From Streptomyces sp. NBC_01335 (GTDB lineage: Bacteria > Actinomycetota > Actinomycetes > Streptomycetales > Streptomycetaceae): a DNA stretch of 64,000 nt. A program made the translations under genes and the position numbers. The notes below the pieces were generated by a model. It was not told where the DNA came from, did not search any database, and worked only from the letters and a program-made list of their open reading frames with translations. Position 1 is the first letter of the stretch. Every line of letters begins with the position of its first letter. Shown here in pieces: positions 9,126 through 17,340 of this stretch. Location of the stretch: NCBI RefSeq assembly GCF_035953295.1, contig NZ_CP108370.1, forward strand, positions 620,001 to 684,000. The letters run 5' to 3'.

Positions 9126-10382
9126 GTGAAGATCCGCTTCATCCCGGCCGCGGTGGCCCTGGCGGCCATCTGTGCGCTCACCGCGTGCGACAACTCCTCA
9201 TCCGGGTCCGGCCAGTCGGACGGGCCCACCGCCCTCACCGTGTGGATCATGAAGGACAGCGTCTCCGACGCCTATCTGCAGCGTTTCGAGAAGGACTTCG
9301 AGGCCCAGCACGGCCAGACCCGGCTGGACATCCAGATACAGGAGTGGGACGGGATCGGCGAGAAGATCACCGCCGCACTCGCCAGCAAGGACGCCCCGGA
9401 CGTGATCGAGGTGGGAAACACCCAGGTCGCGCAGTACGCGCAGAGCGGCGGGGTGCTCGATCTCAGCGACAAGGTAACGGAGTTGCAGGGGGCGGACTGG
9501 CTGCCCGGACTCGCGGAGCCGGGGAAGGTCGACGGGAAGCAGTACGGCGTGCCCTGGTACGCGGCCAACCGCGTGGTGATCTACAACAAGGACCTCTTCG
9601 CGAAGGCCGGCATCACGGCGCCGCCCGCGACCCGGGAGGAGTGGCTGGAGATCACCAGGAAGCTCGACAAGGGCAAGACGCAGGGCATCTACCTCCCCGG
9701 GCAGAACTGGTACACCCTGGCCGGCTTCGTCTGGGAGGAGGGCGGCGAACTCGCCGTGAAGGACGGCGGCACGTGGCGGGGCGCGCTCGACAGCCCCGAG
9801 GCGCTGCGGGGCATGGAGTTCTACCGCCGGCTCCAGGCCATGGGCCAGGGCCCCAAGGACTCGGACGAGGCGAAGCCGCCCCAGGCGGACGTCTTCGCCA
9901 AGGGTGACGTCGCCCAGATCATCGCCGTACCCGGCGGCGCCAAGATCGTGGAACAGGCCAACCCCGCCCTCGCGGGCAAACTCGGCTTCTTCCCGATCCC
10001 CGGCAAGGAGGCCGGCAAGCCGGGAGCGACCTTCACCGGTGGCTCCGACCTCATCGTCCCGGTCGCCTCGGCCCATCAGGAAGCGGCGTACGAGGTGGTC
10101 GCGGCGCTCGCGGGCGAGAAGGAGCAGACCGAGCTCGCCCGCACCATGAGCTACGTACCCAACCGGACCTCGCTCGCCGGTGTGCTGGGGGACGACGAGG
10201 GCAACGCGGCGATGGCCGCCGCCGCGGCGCAGGGGCGCGCCACGCCCAACTCCCCGGAGTGGGCCGCCGTCGAGGCGACCAACCCGGTCAAGGAGTACAT
10301 GACGGCCGTGCTCACCGGGTCCGACCCGGCGAAGGCGGCGAAGGCCGCGTCCGACGCGATCAGCAAGACCCTCAACCCATGA
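9126..10382 (+). CDS. Sugar ABC transporter substrate-binding lipoprotein
   Basis: 418-aa extracellular family 1 solute-binding protein. A lipoprotein signal ends in the lipobox LTAC (Cys about residue 22), followed by a Ser/Gly linker. The mature part shows family features such as TALTVWIMKDS at the start and GGSDLIVPVAS late. GTG at 9126 is preferred over GTG at 9117 because GAGGTG is spaced 7 nt from it. Gene order with two permeases and a hexosaminidase mirrors dasABCD, so chito-oligosaccharides or a related amino sugar are the likely ligands. Confidence 0.88.
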   Translation: MKIRFIPAAVALAAICALTACDNSSSGSGQSDGPTALTVWIMKDSVSDAYLQRFEKDFEAQHGQTRLDIQIQEWDGIGEKITAALASKDAPDVIEVGNTQVAQYAQSGGVLDLSDKVTELQGADWLPGLAEPGKVDGKQYGVPWYAANRVVIYNKDLFAKAGITAPPATREEWLEITRKLDKGKTQGIYLPGQNWYTLAGFVWEEGGELAVKDGGTWRGALDSPEALRGMEFYRRLQAMGQGPKDSDEAKPPQADVFAKGDVAQIIAVPGGAKIVEQANPALAGKLGFFPIPGKEAGKPGATFTGGSDLIVPVASAHQEAAYEVVAALAGEKEQTELARTMSYVPNRTSLAGVLGDDEGNAAMAAAAAQGRATPNSPEWAAVEATNPVKEYMTAVLTGSDPAKAAKAASDAISKTLNP

Positions 10383-10410
10383 GCCCGGCAACGCCCGAGG
10401 GAGGTCGCGC

Positions 10411-11397
10411 GTGACCCGGACCGTGGACCGGGTCGAACCGGCGAAGGCGGGACCGGCCGCGCCCGCCGCCGCTCCCCCGGTACGGTGGCCGGGCAGACCC
10501 CGCCGTACCGCGCCGGACACCCTCTGGCCGTATCTGCTGATCGCTCCCACCGTGATCGGGTTCGCCTTCCTGCTGGCCTACCCCCTCGCCCGTAACCTGC
10601 TGATCTCCTTCCAGCACTACGGCATGGCCCAACTGATCCGCGGGGACGCGGACTTCGCGGGCCTGGAGAACTACTCCGCGATCCTGCGGGACGGCGAGTT
10701 CTGGCAGGTGGTCCGGCGCACGCTCTGGTGGACCGCGGTCAACGTCGCGCTCATCATGATGATCGGCACCGGCGTCGCGCTGATGCTGCAACGCCTCGGC
10801 AAGCGGATGCGGACCCTGGTCCTCGTGGGGCTGGTGCTCGCCTGGGCCAGTCCGGTGATCGCCACCACCACGGTCTTCCAGTGGCTCTTCGCCTCCCGGC
10901 TCGGGGTGGTCGACTGGCTGCTGGTGCGGCTGGGGTTCGACTCCTTCGAGGGCTACTCCTGGTTCGCGCACGGTCCGGCCGCCTTCACCGTCCTGGTGCT
11001 GCTGGTGGTGTGGCAGTCGGTGCCGTTCGTCGCCATCACCCTGCACTCCGCGCTGACCACGGTCCCGGCCGAGCTCTTCGAGTCCGCGCGGATCGACGGA
11101 GCCGGCGGCTGGCGGATCTTCCGCTCCGTCACCCTGCCGATCCTGCGACCGGTCTTCGGTCTGGTGCTGAGCCTCGAAGTCATCTGGGTCTTCCGGTGCT
11201 TCGCGCAGATCTGGGCGGTCACCAAGGGCGGGCCCGGCGGAGCGACCACCACCCTGCCCGTCTACTCCTACCAGGTCGCCCAGTCGCTGCACCGCTACGA
11301 CCTCGGGGCGGCGGCGGCCACCCTCACGGTGCTCGTCCTGGTCGGCGCGCTGATCCTCTACTTCCGCCAGATGTTCCGACAGGAGGCCGAGCTGTGA
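10411..11397 (+). CDS. Sugar ABC transporter permease 1 (MalF type)
   Basis: 328-aa inner-membrane permease with six predicted membrane segments (first about 42-62, YLLIAPTVIGFAFLLAYPLA). The cytoplasmic EAA loop reads ELFESARIDGAGGWRIFRSVTLPILRP in two runs and contacts the ATPase. No ATP-binding gene is in the operon; in Streptomyces such importers usually share the MsiK ATPase (established). The stop overlaps the next start by GTGA. Confidence 0.92.
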   Translation: MTRTVDRVEPAKAGPAAPAAAPPVRWPGRPRRTAPDTLWPYLLIAPTVIGFAFLLAYPLARNLLISFQHYGMAQLIRGDADFAGLENYSAILRDGEFWQVVRRTLWWTAVNVALIMMIGTGVALMLQRLGKRMRTLVLVGLVLAWASPVIATTTVFQWLFASRLGVVDWLLVRLGFDSFEGYSWFAHGPAAFTVLVLLVVWQSVPFVAITLHSALTTVPAELFESARIDGAGGWRIFRSVTLPILRPVFGLVLSLEVIWVFRCFAQIWAVTKGGPGGATTTLPVYSYQVAQSLHRYDLGAAAATLTVLVLVGALILYFRQMFRQEAEL

Positions 11398-12239
11398 GCG
11401 CCCGTCCCGCCCGCGTGGCCCTGCGCGGACTGCCCCGGAACGCCGGGGCGCTGATCGTCTTCGTACTGAGCGTCTTCCCCGTCTACTGGATGATCCTCAC
11501 CGCCTTCAAGCCGACCGCGGACATCCAGGCCGAGACCCCGGTGTTCCTGCCCACCTCGCTGACGCTGGAGCACTTCTCCGACGCGGTGTCGGCCGACGGA
11601 TTCTGGTCGTTCTGGCGCAACAGCCTGCTCGTCACGGGCGGCTGCGTGCTGCTGGCCCTCGCCGTCGCCCTCGGCGCGGCGTTCGCGGTGGCCCGGATGC
11701 GGTGGAAGGGCCGGCGGGGCTTCGTCCTCATGGTGTTCGTCGCGCAGGTCGCGCCCTGGGAGGCGCTGCTGATCCCGATGTACGTCATCGCCCGCGACAC
11801 CGACCTGCTCGACCGGCTCGCGACGCTGACCCTCGTCTACTTCATGATCACGCTGCCGTTCACCATCCTGACCCTGCGGAGCTTCCTCGCCGCCATCCCC
11901 GCCGAACTGGAGGAGGCGGCCCAGGTGGACGGCTGCACCCGCGCCGCCGCCTTCCGCCGGGTCACCTTTCCGCTGCTGGCGCCGGGGCTGCTCGCCACCT
12001 CCCTGTTCGGCTTCATCACGGCCTGGAACGAGTTCGCCTTCGCCAACATGCTGATCATCAAGAACCAGGACGACCGGACCCTGCCCGTCTGGCTCTCCTC
12101 GTTCTCGAACGTCTTCGGCACCGACTGGGGCGCCACCATGGCCGCCTCCACCCTCTTCGCACTGCCCGTCCTCGTCCTCTTCCTCGTTCTCCAGCGACGG
12201 GTCGCCACCGGTATGACCGGTGGCGCGGTCAAGGGATAG
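11394..12239 (+). CDS. Sugar ABC transporter permease 2 (MalG type)
   Basis: 281-aa permease partner with six membrane segments. It starts at the GTG overlapping the previous stop. The EAA loop is visible as ELEEAAQVDGCTRAAAFRRV (about 180-200), and the C-terminal segment ends in VATGMTGGAVKG, a typical carbohydrate-permease tail. It forms the translocation pore with the preceding gene product. Confidence 0.92.
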   Translation: MSARPARVALRGLPRNAGALIVFVLSVFPVYWMILTAFKPTADIQAETPVFLPTSLTLEHFSDAVSADGFWSFWRNSLLVTGGCVLLALAVALGAAFAVARMRWKGRRGFVLMVFVAQVAPWEALLIPMYVIARDTDLLDRLATLTLVYFMITLPFTILTLRSFLAAIPAELEEAAQVDGCTRAAAFRRVTFPLLAPGLLATSLFGFITAWNEFAFANMLIIKNQDDRTLPVWLSSFSNVFGTDWGATMAASTLFALPVLVLFLVLQRRVATGMTGGAVKG

Positions 12240-12247
12240 GAGAAACC

Positions 12248-13762
12248 GTGTCCATGCCATCCACCGGCCTCGGCCTCGTACCGGGCCCCTTACGGCTCCA
12301 CCTCCGCCGGGGCCGGTTCACCTTCGACACCGCCACGGCGATCCGCGCGACCGCCGGCACCGAGTCCGCCGCCGCGCTGCTGCGCACCCTGCTCGCCCCG
12401 GCGACCGGGCTGCCGCTGCCCCTCGCGGACGACGGCCGGGTGGTCCTCGCCCTCGATCCCGGTCTCACCGGCCTCGGGGACCAGGGGTACGGGCTCACCG
12501 TCGGCGAGGACGCCGTCCTGCTGCGGGCGGCCCGGCCGACGGGTCTGCTGCACGGCGTCCAGACCCTCCGTCAACTGCTGCCGCCCGCCGCGCTCTCGGC
12601 CGAACCGGTGCACGGCACGCCGTGGTCGATCCCCTGCCTGGAGACGACGGACGTGCCGCGCTTCGCCTGGCGCGGCGCGATGCTCGACGTGGCCCGTCAC
12701 TTCCAGCCCGTCTCGTTCCTGCGGCGGTTCACGGACCTGCTGGCCCTGCACAAGCTGAACGTACTGCACCTGCATCTCACCGACGACCAGGGCTGGCGGA
12801 TGCCGGTCGGTGCCTACCCCCGGCTCACCGAGGTGGGCGGGGTGCCGCACGGGGGCGCGTACACCCGTCGGGAGCTGACCGACCTGGTCGCGTACGCCGC
12901 CGACCGGGGAGTGACGGTCGTCCCGGAGATCGAGATGCCCGGCCACGTCCGCGCCGCGCTCGCCGCCTACCCGCACCTCGGCAACTTCCCCGACCGGCAG
13001 CTGGACGTCTGGGACCGGTGGGGCGTGTGCGACACCATCCTGGGCGTCCACGACGAGGCGCTCGACTTCTGCCGGACCGTGCTCGGCGAGGTCATGGAGG
13101 TCTTCCCCTCGCCGTACATCCACGTCGGCGGCGAGGAGTGCCCGACCGACGAGTGGCACACCTCGCCCTCCGCGCTGGCGCGCGTCGCGGACGAGGGCCT
13201 GAGCGGTCCGAAGGCGCTCCGCGGCTGGCTGATGGAACAGGTCGGGGCGTTCCTCACCGCGCACGGCCGACACCCGCTGGGCTGGACCGAGACCGGGGGC
13301 GACCTGCCGGGCCCGTTCACCGTACTGGCCTGGCTGGACCAGGAGCACGGACTCGCGGCGGCGCGCAACGGCCACCCGGTCATCATGACCCCGCACCGCT
13401 CGACCTACCTCGACTACCCGCAGTCCGCGCACCCCGAGGAGCCGCCGGGCCAGCCCGGCTTCTCGGTGGACCTGCCGACGGTCTACGCCACCGACCCCGC
13501 GCCCGCCCACTGGGACGCGGCGGACGCCGCCCACGTGCTGGGCACCCAGGCCCAGTTGTGGACCGAGTACGTGCCCACCGCGGCGCACGCCGAATACCTC
13601 GTCTTCCCCCGGCTGTGCGCCCTGGCCGACACCGCCTGGTCCGGCGGCCACGACTGGGACGGATTCCGGACCCGGCTGGACCACCACAGAACCCGGCTCG
13701 ACGCCCTCGGAGTGCCGAGCCGTCCCTCCACGCTCCACCATCCCGAGAGGACCCCCAGGTGA
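12248..13762 (+). CDS. Beta-N-acetylhexosaminidase, GH20
   Basis: 504-aa glycoside hydrolase family 20 protein without an obvious signal peptide, so probably acting on imported amino-sugar oligomers. An N-terminal GH20b-like domain (about 1-130) is followed by the barrel, with LHLHLTDDQGWRMPV and VVPEIEMPGHVRAAL. The catalytic segment reads HVGGEECPTDEW, whereas most GH20 enzymes have HxGGDE, so the acetamido-orienting Asp is Glu here. AGGAG precedes the GTG; ATG six nt later is an alternative. The stop overlaps the next gene. Confidence 0.88.
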   Translation: MSMPSTGLGLVPGPLRLHLRRGRFTFDTATAIRATAGTESAAALLRTLLAPATGLPLPLADDGRVVLALDPGLTGLGDQGYGLTVGEDAVLLRAARPTGLLHGVQTLRQLLPPAALSAEPVHGTPWSIPCLETTDVPRFAWRGAMLDVARHFQPVSFLRRFTDLLALHKLNVLHLHLTDDQGWRMPVGAYPRLTEVGGVPHGGAYTRRELTDLVAYAADRGVTVVPEIEMPGHVRAALAAYPHLGNFPDRQLDVWDRWGVCDTILGVHDEALDFCRTVLGEVMEVFPSPYIHVGGEECPTDEWHTSPSALARVADEGLSGPKALRGWLMEQVGAFLTAHGRHPLGWTETGGDLPGPFTVLAWLDQEHGLAAARNGHPVIMTPHRSTYLDYPQSAHPEEPPGQPGFSVDLPTVYATDPAPAHWDAADAAHVLGTQAQLWTEYVPTAAHAEYLVFPRLCALADTAWSGGHDWDGFRTRLDHHRTRLDALGVPSRPSTLHHPERTPR

Positions 13763-15213
13763 CGAGCACCAGCACGAACAAGAGAGCACGCACTCCCCGT
13801 CCCGGCGTCTCCCGCGTCCGCGTCGCCCTGGCCGCCGCCGCACTGGCCGGACTCGGCTGCGCCACCCTGGCGGCCGTACCCGCGACCGCGGCCGGCGAGG
13901 CACTGACGGTGCAGTACCGGCAGAGCTCCACCGGCTCCGACCAGGCGGAACCCTGGTTCAAGGCCGTCAACACCGGCAGCACGTCCGTCTCCCTCACCCA
14001 GATCAAGATCCGCTACTACTTCAAGGCGGACTCCGGCGCCTCGTACACCTACGCCTGTTCCTGGGCGGTCAAGGGGTGCGCCAACATCACAGGCACCTTC
14101 GGCACCCTCGCCAACCCCACCGCGACGGCCGACCGCTACCTGGAGATCGGCTTCACCGCCGGGGCCGGTTCGCTCGCCCCCGGCTCAGACACGGGGGACA
14201 TGCAGCTGCGGTTCTACCGCTCGAACTGGCAGCCGCTGAACCAGGCGGACGACTACTCCTTCGGGTCCGGGCAGACCGCGTACGCCAACTGGTCCAAGGT
14301 CACCGCGACCGTGGCCGGGACCCAGGTGTGGGGCACCGCGCCCACCGGCAACAACCCGACCGACCCCACCGGCCCGACGAACCCTCCGACCGACCCGCCC
14401 GCCGGCGGGACCCGGCTCTTCGACGACTTCAACTACACCTCGTACAGCGACCCGTCCATCGGCGCGCACGGCTGGAACGTGCGCTCCAACTCGGGCGGTC
14501 CCGGGGTGCCGGGCGCGAGCTGGCCGGCCGAGAACGTCACCTTCGCCAAGGAGGGGACCAACTCGATCATGAACCTGGAGACCTCCACCGCGGGGACACC
14601 GGAGAGCACCAAGCAGGCCGAAGTCCTCACCAAGGCGACGAAGTTCCGCAACGGCACCTACGCGGCCCGGGTGCGGTTCGCCGACGCGCCGAAGTACGGC
14701 CCCGACGGGGACCACCTCGTGTCCACGTTCTTCACCATCAACGCCCTCAAGGCCCCGATGGCCGACGACTACGCCGAGTACGACTTCGAGTACCTGCCCA
14801 ACGGCGGCTGGGGCGAGCCCTCGAACATCCTCTACACCACGTCCTGGGAGACCTACCGCCCCGACCCGTGGGAGGCGGTCAACCAGCACTCCGAATCGCG
14901 TATCAGCTATGCGGGCTGGCACGACCTCGTCCTCACCATCGACGACACCTCCATCGTCTACTACATCGACGGCGTCGAGTTCGGGCGCCACGACTCCCGC
15001 TACCTGCCGGAACGGCCCATGTCCATCAACTTCAACCAGTGGCTGATCGACCTCGCGGGCCAGACCGGCACCACCCCGCGCGCCTACGACCAGAAGGTCG
15101 ACTGGGTGCTGCACGCCAAGGACCAGGTGCTGACCCCGGCCCAGGTCACCGCGGCGGTCGCCGCCTACCGGGCGGCGGGCAAGACCTTCGAGGACACCGT
15201 GCCGGCCTCCTGA
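13759..15213 (+). CDS. Secreted CBM3-GH16 glycanase
   Basis: 484-aa exported enzyme. A twin-Arg-free signal peptide ends near ATAAG (about residue 45). A family 3 carbohydrate-binding module follows (about 48-195; IRYYFKADSG, YLEIGFTAGAGSLAPGSDTG, DDYSFGSGQTAY). A Pro/Thr linker (about 200-215) leads to a GH16-like catalytic domain with the E-x-D-x-E triad in AEYDFEYLPNGGW. CBM3 modules bind cellulose or chitin; GH16 enzymes cut beta-glucans or galactans. Its place in a das-like operon suggests it feeds oligosaccharides to the importer. Confidence 0.87.
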   Translation: MTSTSTNKRARTPRPGVSRVRVALAAAALAGLGCATLAAVPATAAGEALTVQYRQSSTGSDQAEPWFKAVNTGSTSVSLTQIKIRYYFKADSGASYTYACSWAVKGCANITGTFGTLANPTATADRYLEIGFTAGAGSLAPGSDTGDMQLRFYRSNWQPLNQADDYSFGSGQTAYANWSKVTATVAGTQVWGTAPTGNNPTDPTGPTNPPTDPPAGGTRLFDDFNYTSYSDPSIGAHGWNVRSNSGGPGVPGASWPAENVTFAKEGTNSIMNLETSTAGTPESTKQAEVLTKATKFRNGTYAARVRFADAPKYGPDGDHLVSTFFTINALKAPMADDYAEYDFEYLPNGGWGEPSNILYTTSWETYRPDPWEAVNQHSESRISYAGWHDLVLTIDDTSIVYYIDGVEFGRHDSRYLPERPMSINFNQWLIDLAGQTGTTPRAYDQKVDWVLHAKDQVLTPAQVTAAVAAYRAAGKTFEDTVPAS

Positions 15214-15230
15214 CCGCTCCGCCCTCCCGG

Positions 15231-15273
15231 ACCGGGGGACGGACGCCGCTCGCGCGGGCGCCCGTCCCCCGGT
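15231..15273. terminator. Terminator between glycanase and BKACE genes
   Basis: Inverted repeat ACCGGGGGACGG ... CCGTCCCCCGGT with a partly paired GC-rich interior, between the convergent glycanase and BKACE genes. No T-run, as is common in Streptomyces. Confidence 0.65.
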
Positions 15274-15280
15274 GTGCGGG

Positions 15281-16024
15281 TCAGGCCGTACGGGAGAGTG
15301 CCAGGCGGATCAGGGCGTCGTTGTCCGCCACGACGCCGCCGTCCGGGTCCACGAGGGTGTCCTCCAGACCGATACGGGTCTCCAGCCCCAGAGCGAGGGC
15401 CCTGTCGAGGACCGGCCAGGTGGAGACACCCTCTCCGTGCAGCAGGACCGGCGTCGTGCAATCGGCCCGCCGCAGCAGGTCCATGATCCGGTCGGCACGG
15501 ATCAGCGCCTGCTCGGGCGGCAGGTCGATCAGCTCCACGAGCACCCGCGTGCAGGAGTCGGCGCGGGTGCCGCCCAGCAGGGCCAGGGCGTCGCGCTCCG
15601 ACCAGACGCCCGCCTCGACGCCCACGCCCATCTCCGCCAGGACGTCCGCCAGTTCCTCGAACCCGGCCTCGCTGAAATTGACGGAGGCGAAGTCGGGGCG
15701 GTCCTCCGCCGCGGCCCATTTCAGCACCGTGTCCCTGCGGACCACGGCGTCGCCCCCGCACATCCACAGCCCCGTCGACACCCCGACCGGCAGCCCGGGA
15801 CAGGCTCGGCGCACCGCGCGGACCGCCGGTTCCACCCAGAGGACGTCCAGGCTCTCGTCGCCTTCCCCGTCCCGGGGATGCATGTGCACGCTGCCCGCTC
15901 CGGCCGCCACCGCGGAGCGCGCGGCGGTGGCCAGCTGATCCGGCGTGAGCGGCACCGCACGGTGGTCCGCAGCGGTGCGCCGGCCGTTCAGACAGGCCTG
16001 GATGGGTTCGACGTGGTGCCGCAT
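15281..16024 (-). CDS. BKACE (beta-keto acid cleavage enzyme, DUF849) family protein
   Basis: 247-aa TIM-barrel protein. The zinc-binding motif is VHMHPRDGEG (about 48). The family cleaves a beta-keto acid with acetyl-CoA, giving acetoacetate and a shorter acyl-CoA; the best-known member acts on 3-keto-5-aminohexanoate. It is somewhat shorter than the common 270-310 aa. The gene starts 13 nt after the regulator gene on the same strand, so the two are probably co-transcribed. A beta-keto amino acid substrate would fit the KAS III and aminotransferase genes of the divergent operon (inference). Confidence 0.8.
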   Translation of the reverse strand: MRHHVEPIQACLNGRRTAADHRAVPLTPDQLATAARSAVAAGAGSVHMHPRDGEGDESLDVLWVEPAVRAVRRACPGLPVGVSTGLWMCGGDAVVRRDTVLKWAAAEDRPDFASVNFSEAGFEELADVLAEMGVGVEAGVWSERDALALLGGTRADSCTRVLVELIDLPPEQALIRADRIMDLLRRADCTTPVLLHGEGVSTWPVLDRALALGLETRIGLEDTLVDPDGGVVADNDALIRLALSRTA

Positions 16025-16037
16025 CGGGTGTTCCGCC

Positions 16038-17066
16038 TCAGGAGGTGTGGACGTTGTCGGACGCGGGAGGAGCAGCCGGTTCGTGCCCGGCGGGCCGTTG
16101 CGCGATCCACCCCTGGGCGACGGCTTCGACCCCGGCCTGGAAGCGGCTGTTGGCGCCCAGACGTCGCGTCAGGCTACTGATGATGCGCCGGGTGGTACGG
16201 ACCGACAGGCCGACCTGCCGGGATATGGCCTCGTCCAGTTGGCCGGCCGCCATCATACGGAGAATGGCCTGCTCGGTACTGCTGAGCCGGTGTTCGTGTC
16301 GCGGGGCGTCCGGGGCGGTCTGCCCCCAGTAGAGGTCGAAGAGGTGGGCGAGGAGGTCGACCAGGGGAGGGTCGTGGACGACCACGGCCCCCCGTGCGGT
16401 GTCGTGCGCGTCCAGCGGGATGACGGCCGTCCTCCGGTCGTAGAGCACCAGGCGGGTGGGGAGCAGACAGGTCGTGCGGACCTCCGCCCCGGCGTCGCGC
16501 AGTTCGTTGAGGTACCGCTGGGTGCCGGGGTGCGAACGCGCCGAGTCGAGGAACAGGCACCGCAGGGCGACGCCGCGGTCCAGCTGGGCCTTGTCCAGCG
16601 GAAGAGCCGCCTGGACGGCCCGGTCGCTCTGCGCACCGCCGGGAACCATGGAGTCCACCGAGGTGGTGCACAGGGCTGCGAGCTCGGCCAGAGCGGCACG
16701 TACCGTCTCCAGGCCGTGCAGGGTCTCGACGTGGGCGGCGCTGGAGCGCAGGCTGCGCGCCTCCAGGTACTCGGCCGTCAGCGCCGTCAGGTCCTCCCTG
16801 CGCCGGGCGAGCTCCATCCGCCGGTCTTCGAGTTCCCTCTCCTCGTCGCCGAGTAAGGCGTCGGCCGCCGCGTGCGGGCTGACGGCCACCCAGGTCTCCT
16901 CGTCCACCCGTCTCAACAGCCGCAGATCTGCCAGGTGTTGTCTCCGGCGTCTCACCTCGGCGGGGTCCAGTCCCAGCCCGCGTGCCAGTTCCTCGTCGGT
17001 GTACCGGGGTTTCTGCAGTTCAGCCCGGTAGAGCTCGATGTCCAGCGGGTCATAGTCCGCACTCAC
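16038..17066 (-). CDS. LuxR-type HTH regulator with TTA codon
   Basis: 342-aa regulator. The N-terminal region (about 15-75) looks like a TrmB-type winged helix. A central domain (about 150-260) resembles the phosphatidylserine/PLD-like sensor region of such actinobacterial regulators. The C-terminal LuxR HTH is clear (LSSTEQAILRMMAAGQLDE, VGLSVRTTRRIISSLTRRLG). Codon 71 is TTA (16854-16856), the rare leucine codon needing the bldA tRNA, so translation is probably tied to development. The GTG start follows GGGGAG; an upstream in-frame ATG gives a longer form. It is divergent from the peptide operon and its likely activator. Confidence 0.83.
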   Translation of the reverse strand: MSADYDPLDIELYRAELQKPRYTDEELARGLGLDPAEVRRRRQHLADLRLLRRVDEETWVAVSPHAAADALLGDEERELEDRRMELARRREDLTALTAEYLEARSLRSSAAHVETLHGLETVRAALAELAALCTTSVDSMVPGGAQSDRAVQAALPLDKAQLDRGVALRCLFLDSARSHPGTQRYLNELRDAGAEVRTTCLLPTRLVLYDRRTAVIPLDAHDTARGAVVVHDPPLVDLLAHLFDLYWGQTAPDAPRHEHRLSSTEQAILRMMAAGQLDEAISRQVGLSVRTTRRIISSLTRRLGANSRFQAGVEAVAQGWIAQRPAGHEPAAPPASDNVHTS

Positions 17067-17187
17067 GCGTTCACGCTCCCCTGTCCAGTAGTGGTCTGGC
17101 CACTTGCTGTCACACAGGGGTGCGCATGCCCGTGGCACCTCCGGATAACCGTCGGTTGGTCAGACACCGAGCATCTGGAGGAAGTCG
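17067..17187. promoter_or_regulatory. Divergent promoter of regulator and peptide operon
   Basis: 121 bp between divergent genes. It contains the inverted repeat AGTGG-TCTGG-CCACT (17090-17104), a candidate site for the LuxR-type protein or another regulator, and a GGAGGA ribosome-binding site ending 6 nt before the peptide start. Promoter boxes are not clear enough to call. Confidence 0.5.
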
Positions 17188-17337
17188 ATGGCACGCATAC
17201 GGACGACGGGTGGCGCGGCGGTGGCCGTACCGGCCCTGCCGGCAGCCGCCGTGTTCGACGGTGTACCTGCGGCGGCAAGGGCGCACGCCGAGGACGAGGG
17301 CAACATCTGGGACCTCTTCCCGCGGGACGAGGGCTGA
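17188..17337 (+). CDS. 49-aa peptide, candidate RiPP precursor or carrier peptide
   Basis: Small gene with a strong GGAGGA site 6 nt before ATG, ending 3 nt before the ATP-grasp gene. Residues 1-33 are Ala/Val/Pro-rich and leader- or signal-like (ending AARAHA). The last 15 residues, EDEGNIWDLFPRDEG, are acidic with aromatic residues and use only G/C-ending codons. There is no Cys, Ser or Lys, and the only Thr residues are 6 and 7. This argues against lanthipeptides, graspetides cross-linked through Ser/Thr/Lys, and zinc-finger LysW/AmCP carriers. Position beside an ATP-grasp ligase resembles pheganomycin-type systems, where a ribosomal peptide is joined to a non-protein amino acid. Function unproven. 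Confidence 0.6.
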   Translation: MARIRTTGGAAVAVPALPAAAVFDGVPAAARAHAEDEGNIWDLFPRDEG

Positions 17338-17340
17338 GGC

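Noticed and set aside
17188..17337. Peptide as LysW/AmCP-type amino-group carrier
   Set aside because: No zinc-finger Cys and no EDWGE-type C-terminus.
17188..17337. Peptide as graspetide (ester/lactam-linked) precursor
   Set aside because: The tail has no Ser, Thr or Lys to receive acidic side chains, and the ATP-grasp protein looks like an amino-acid/peptide ligase.
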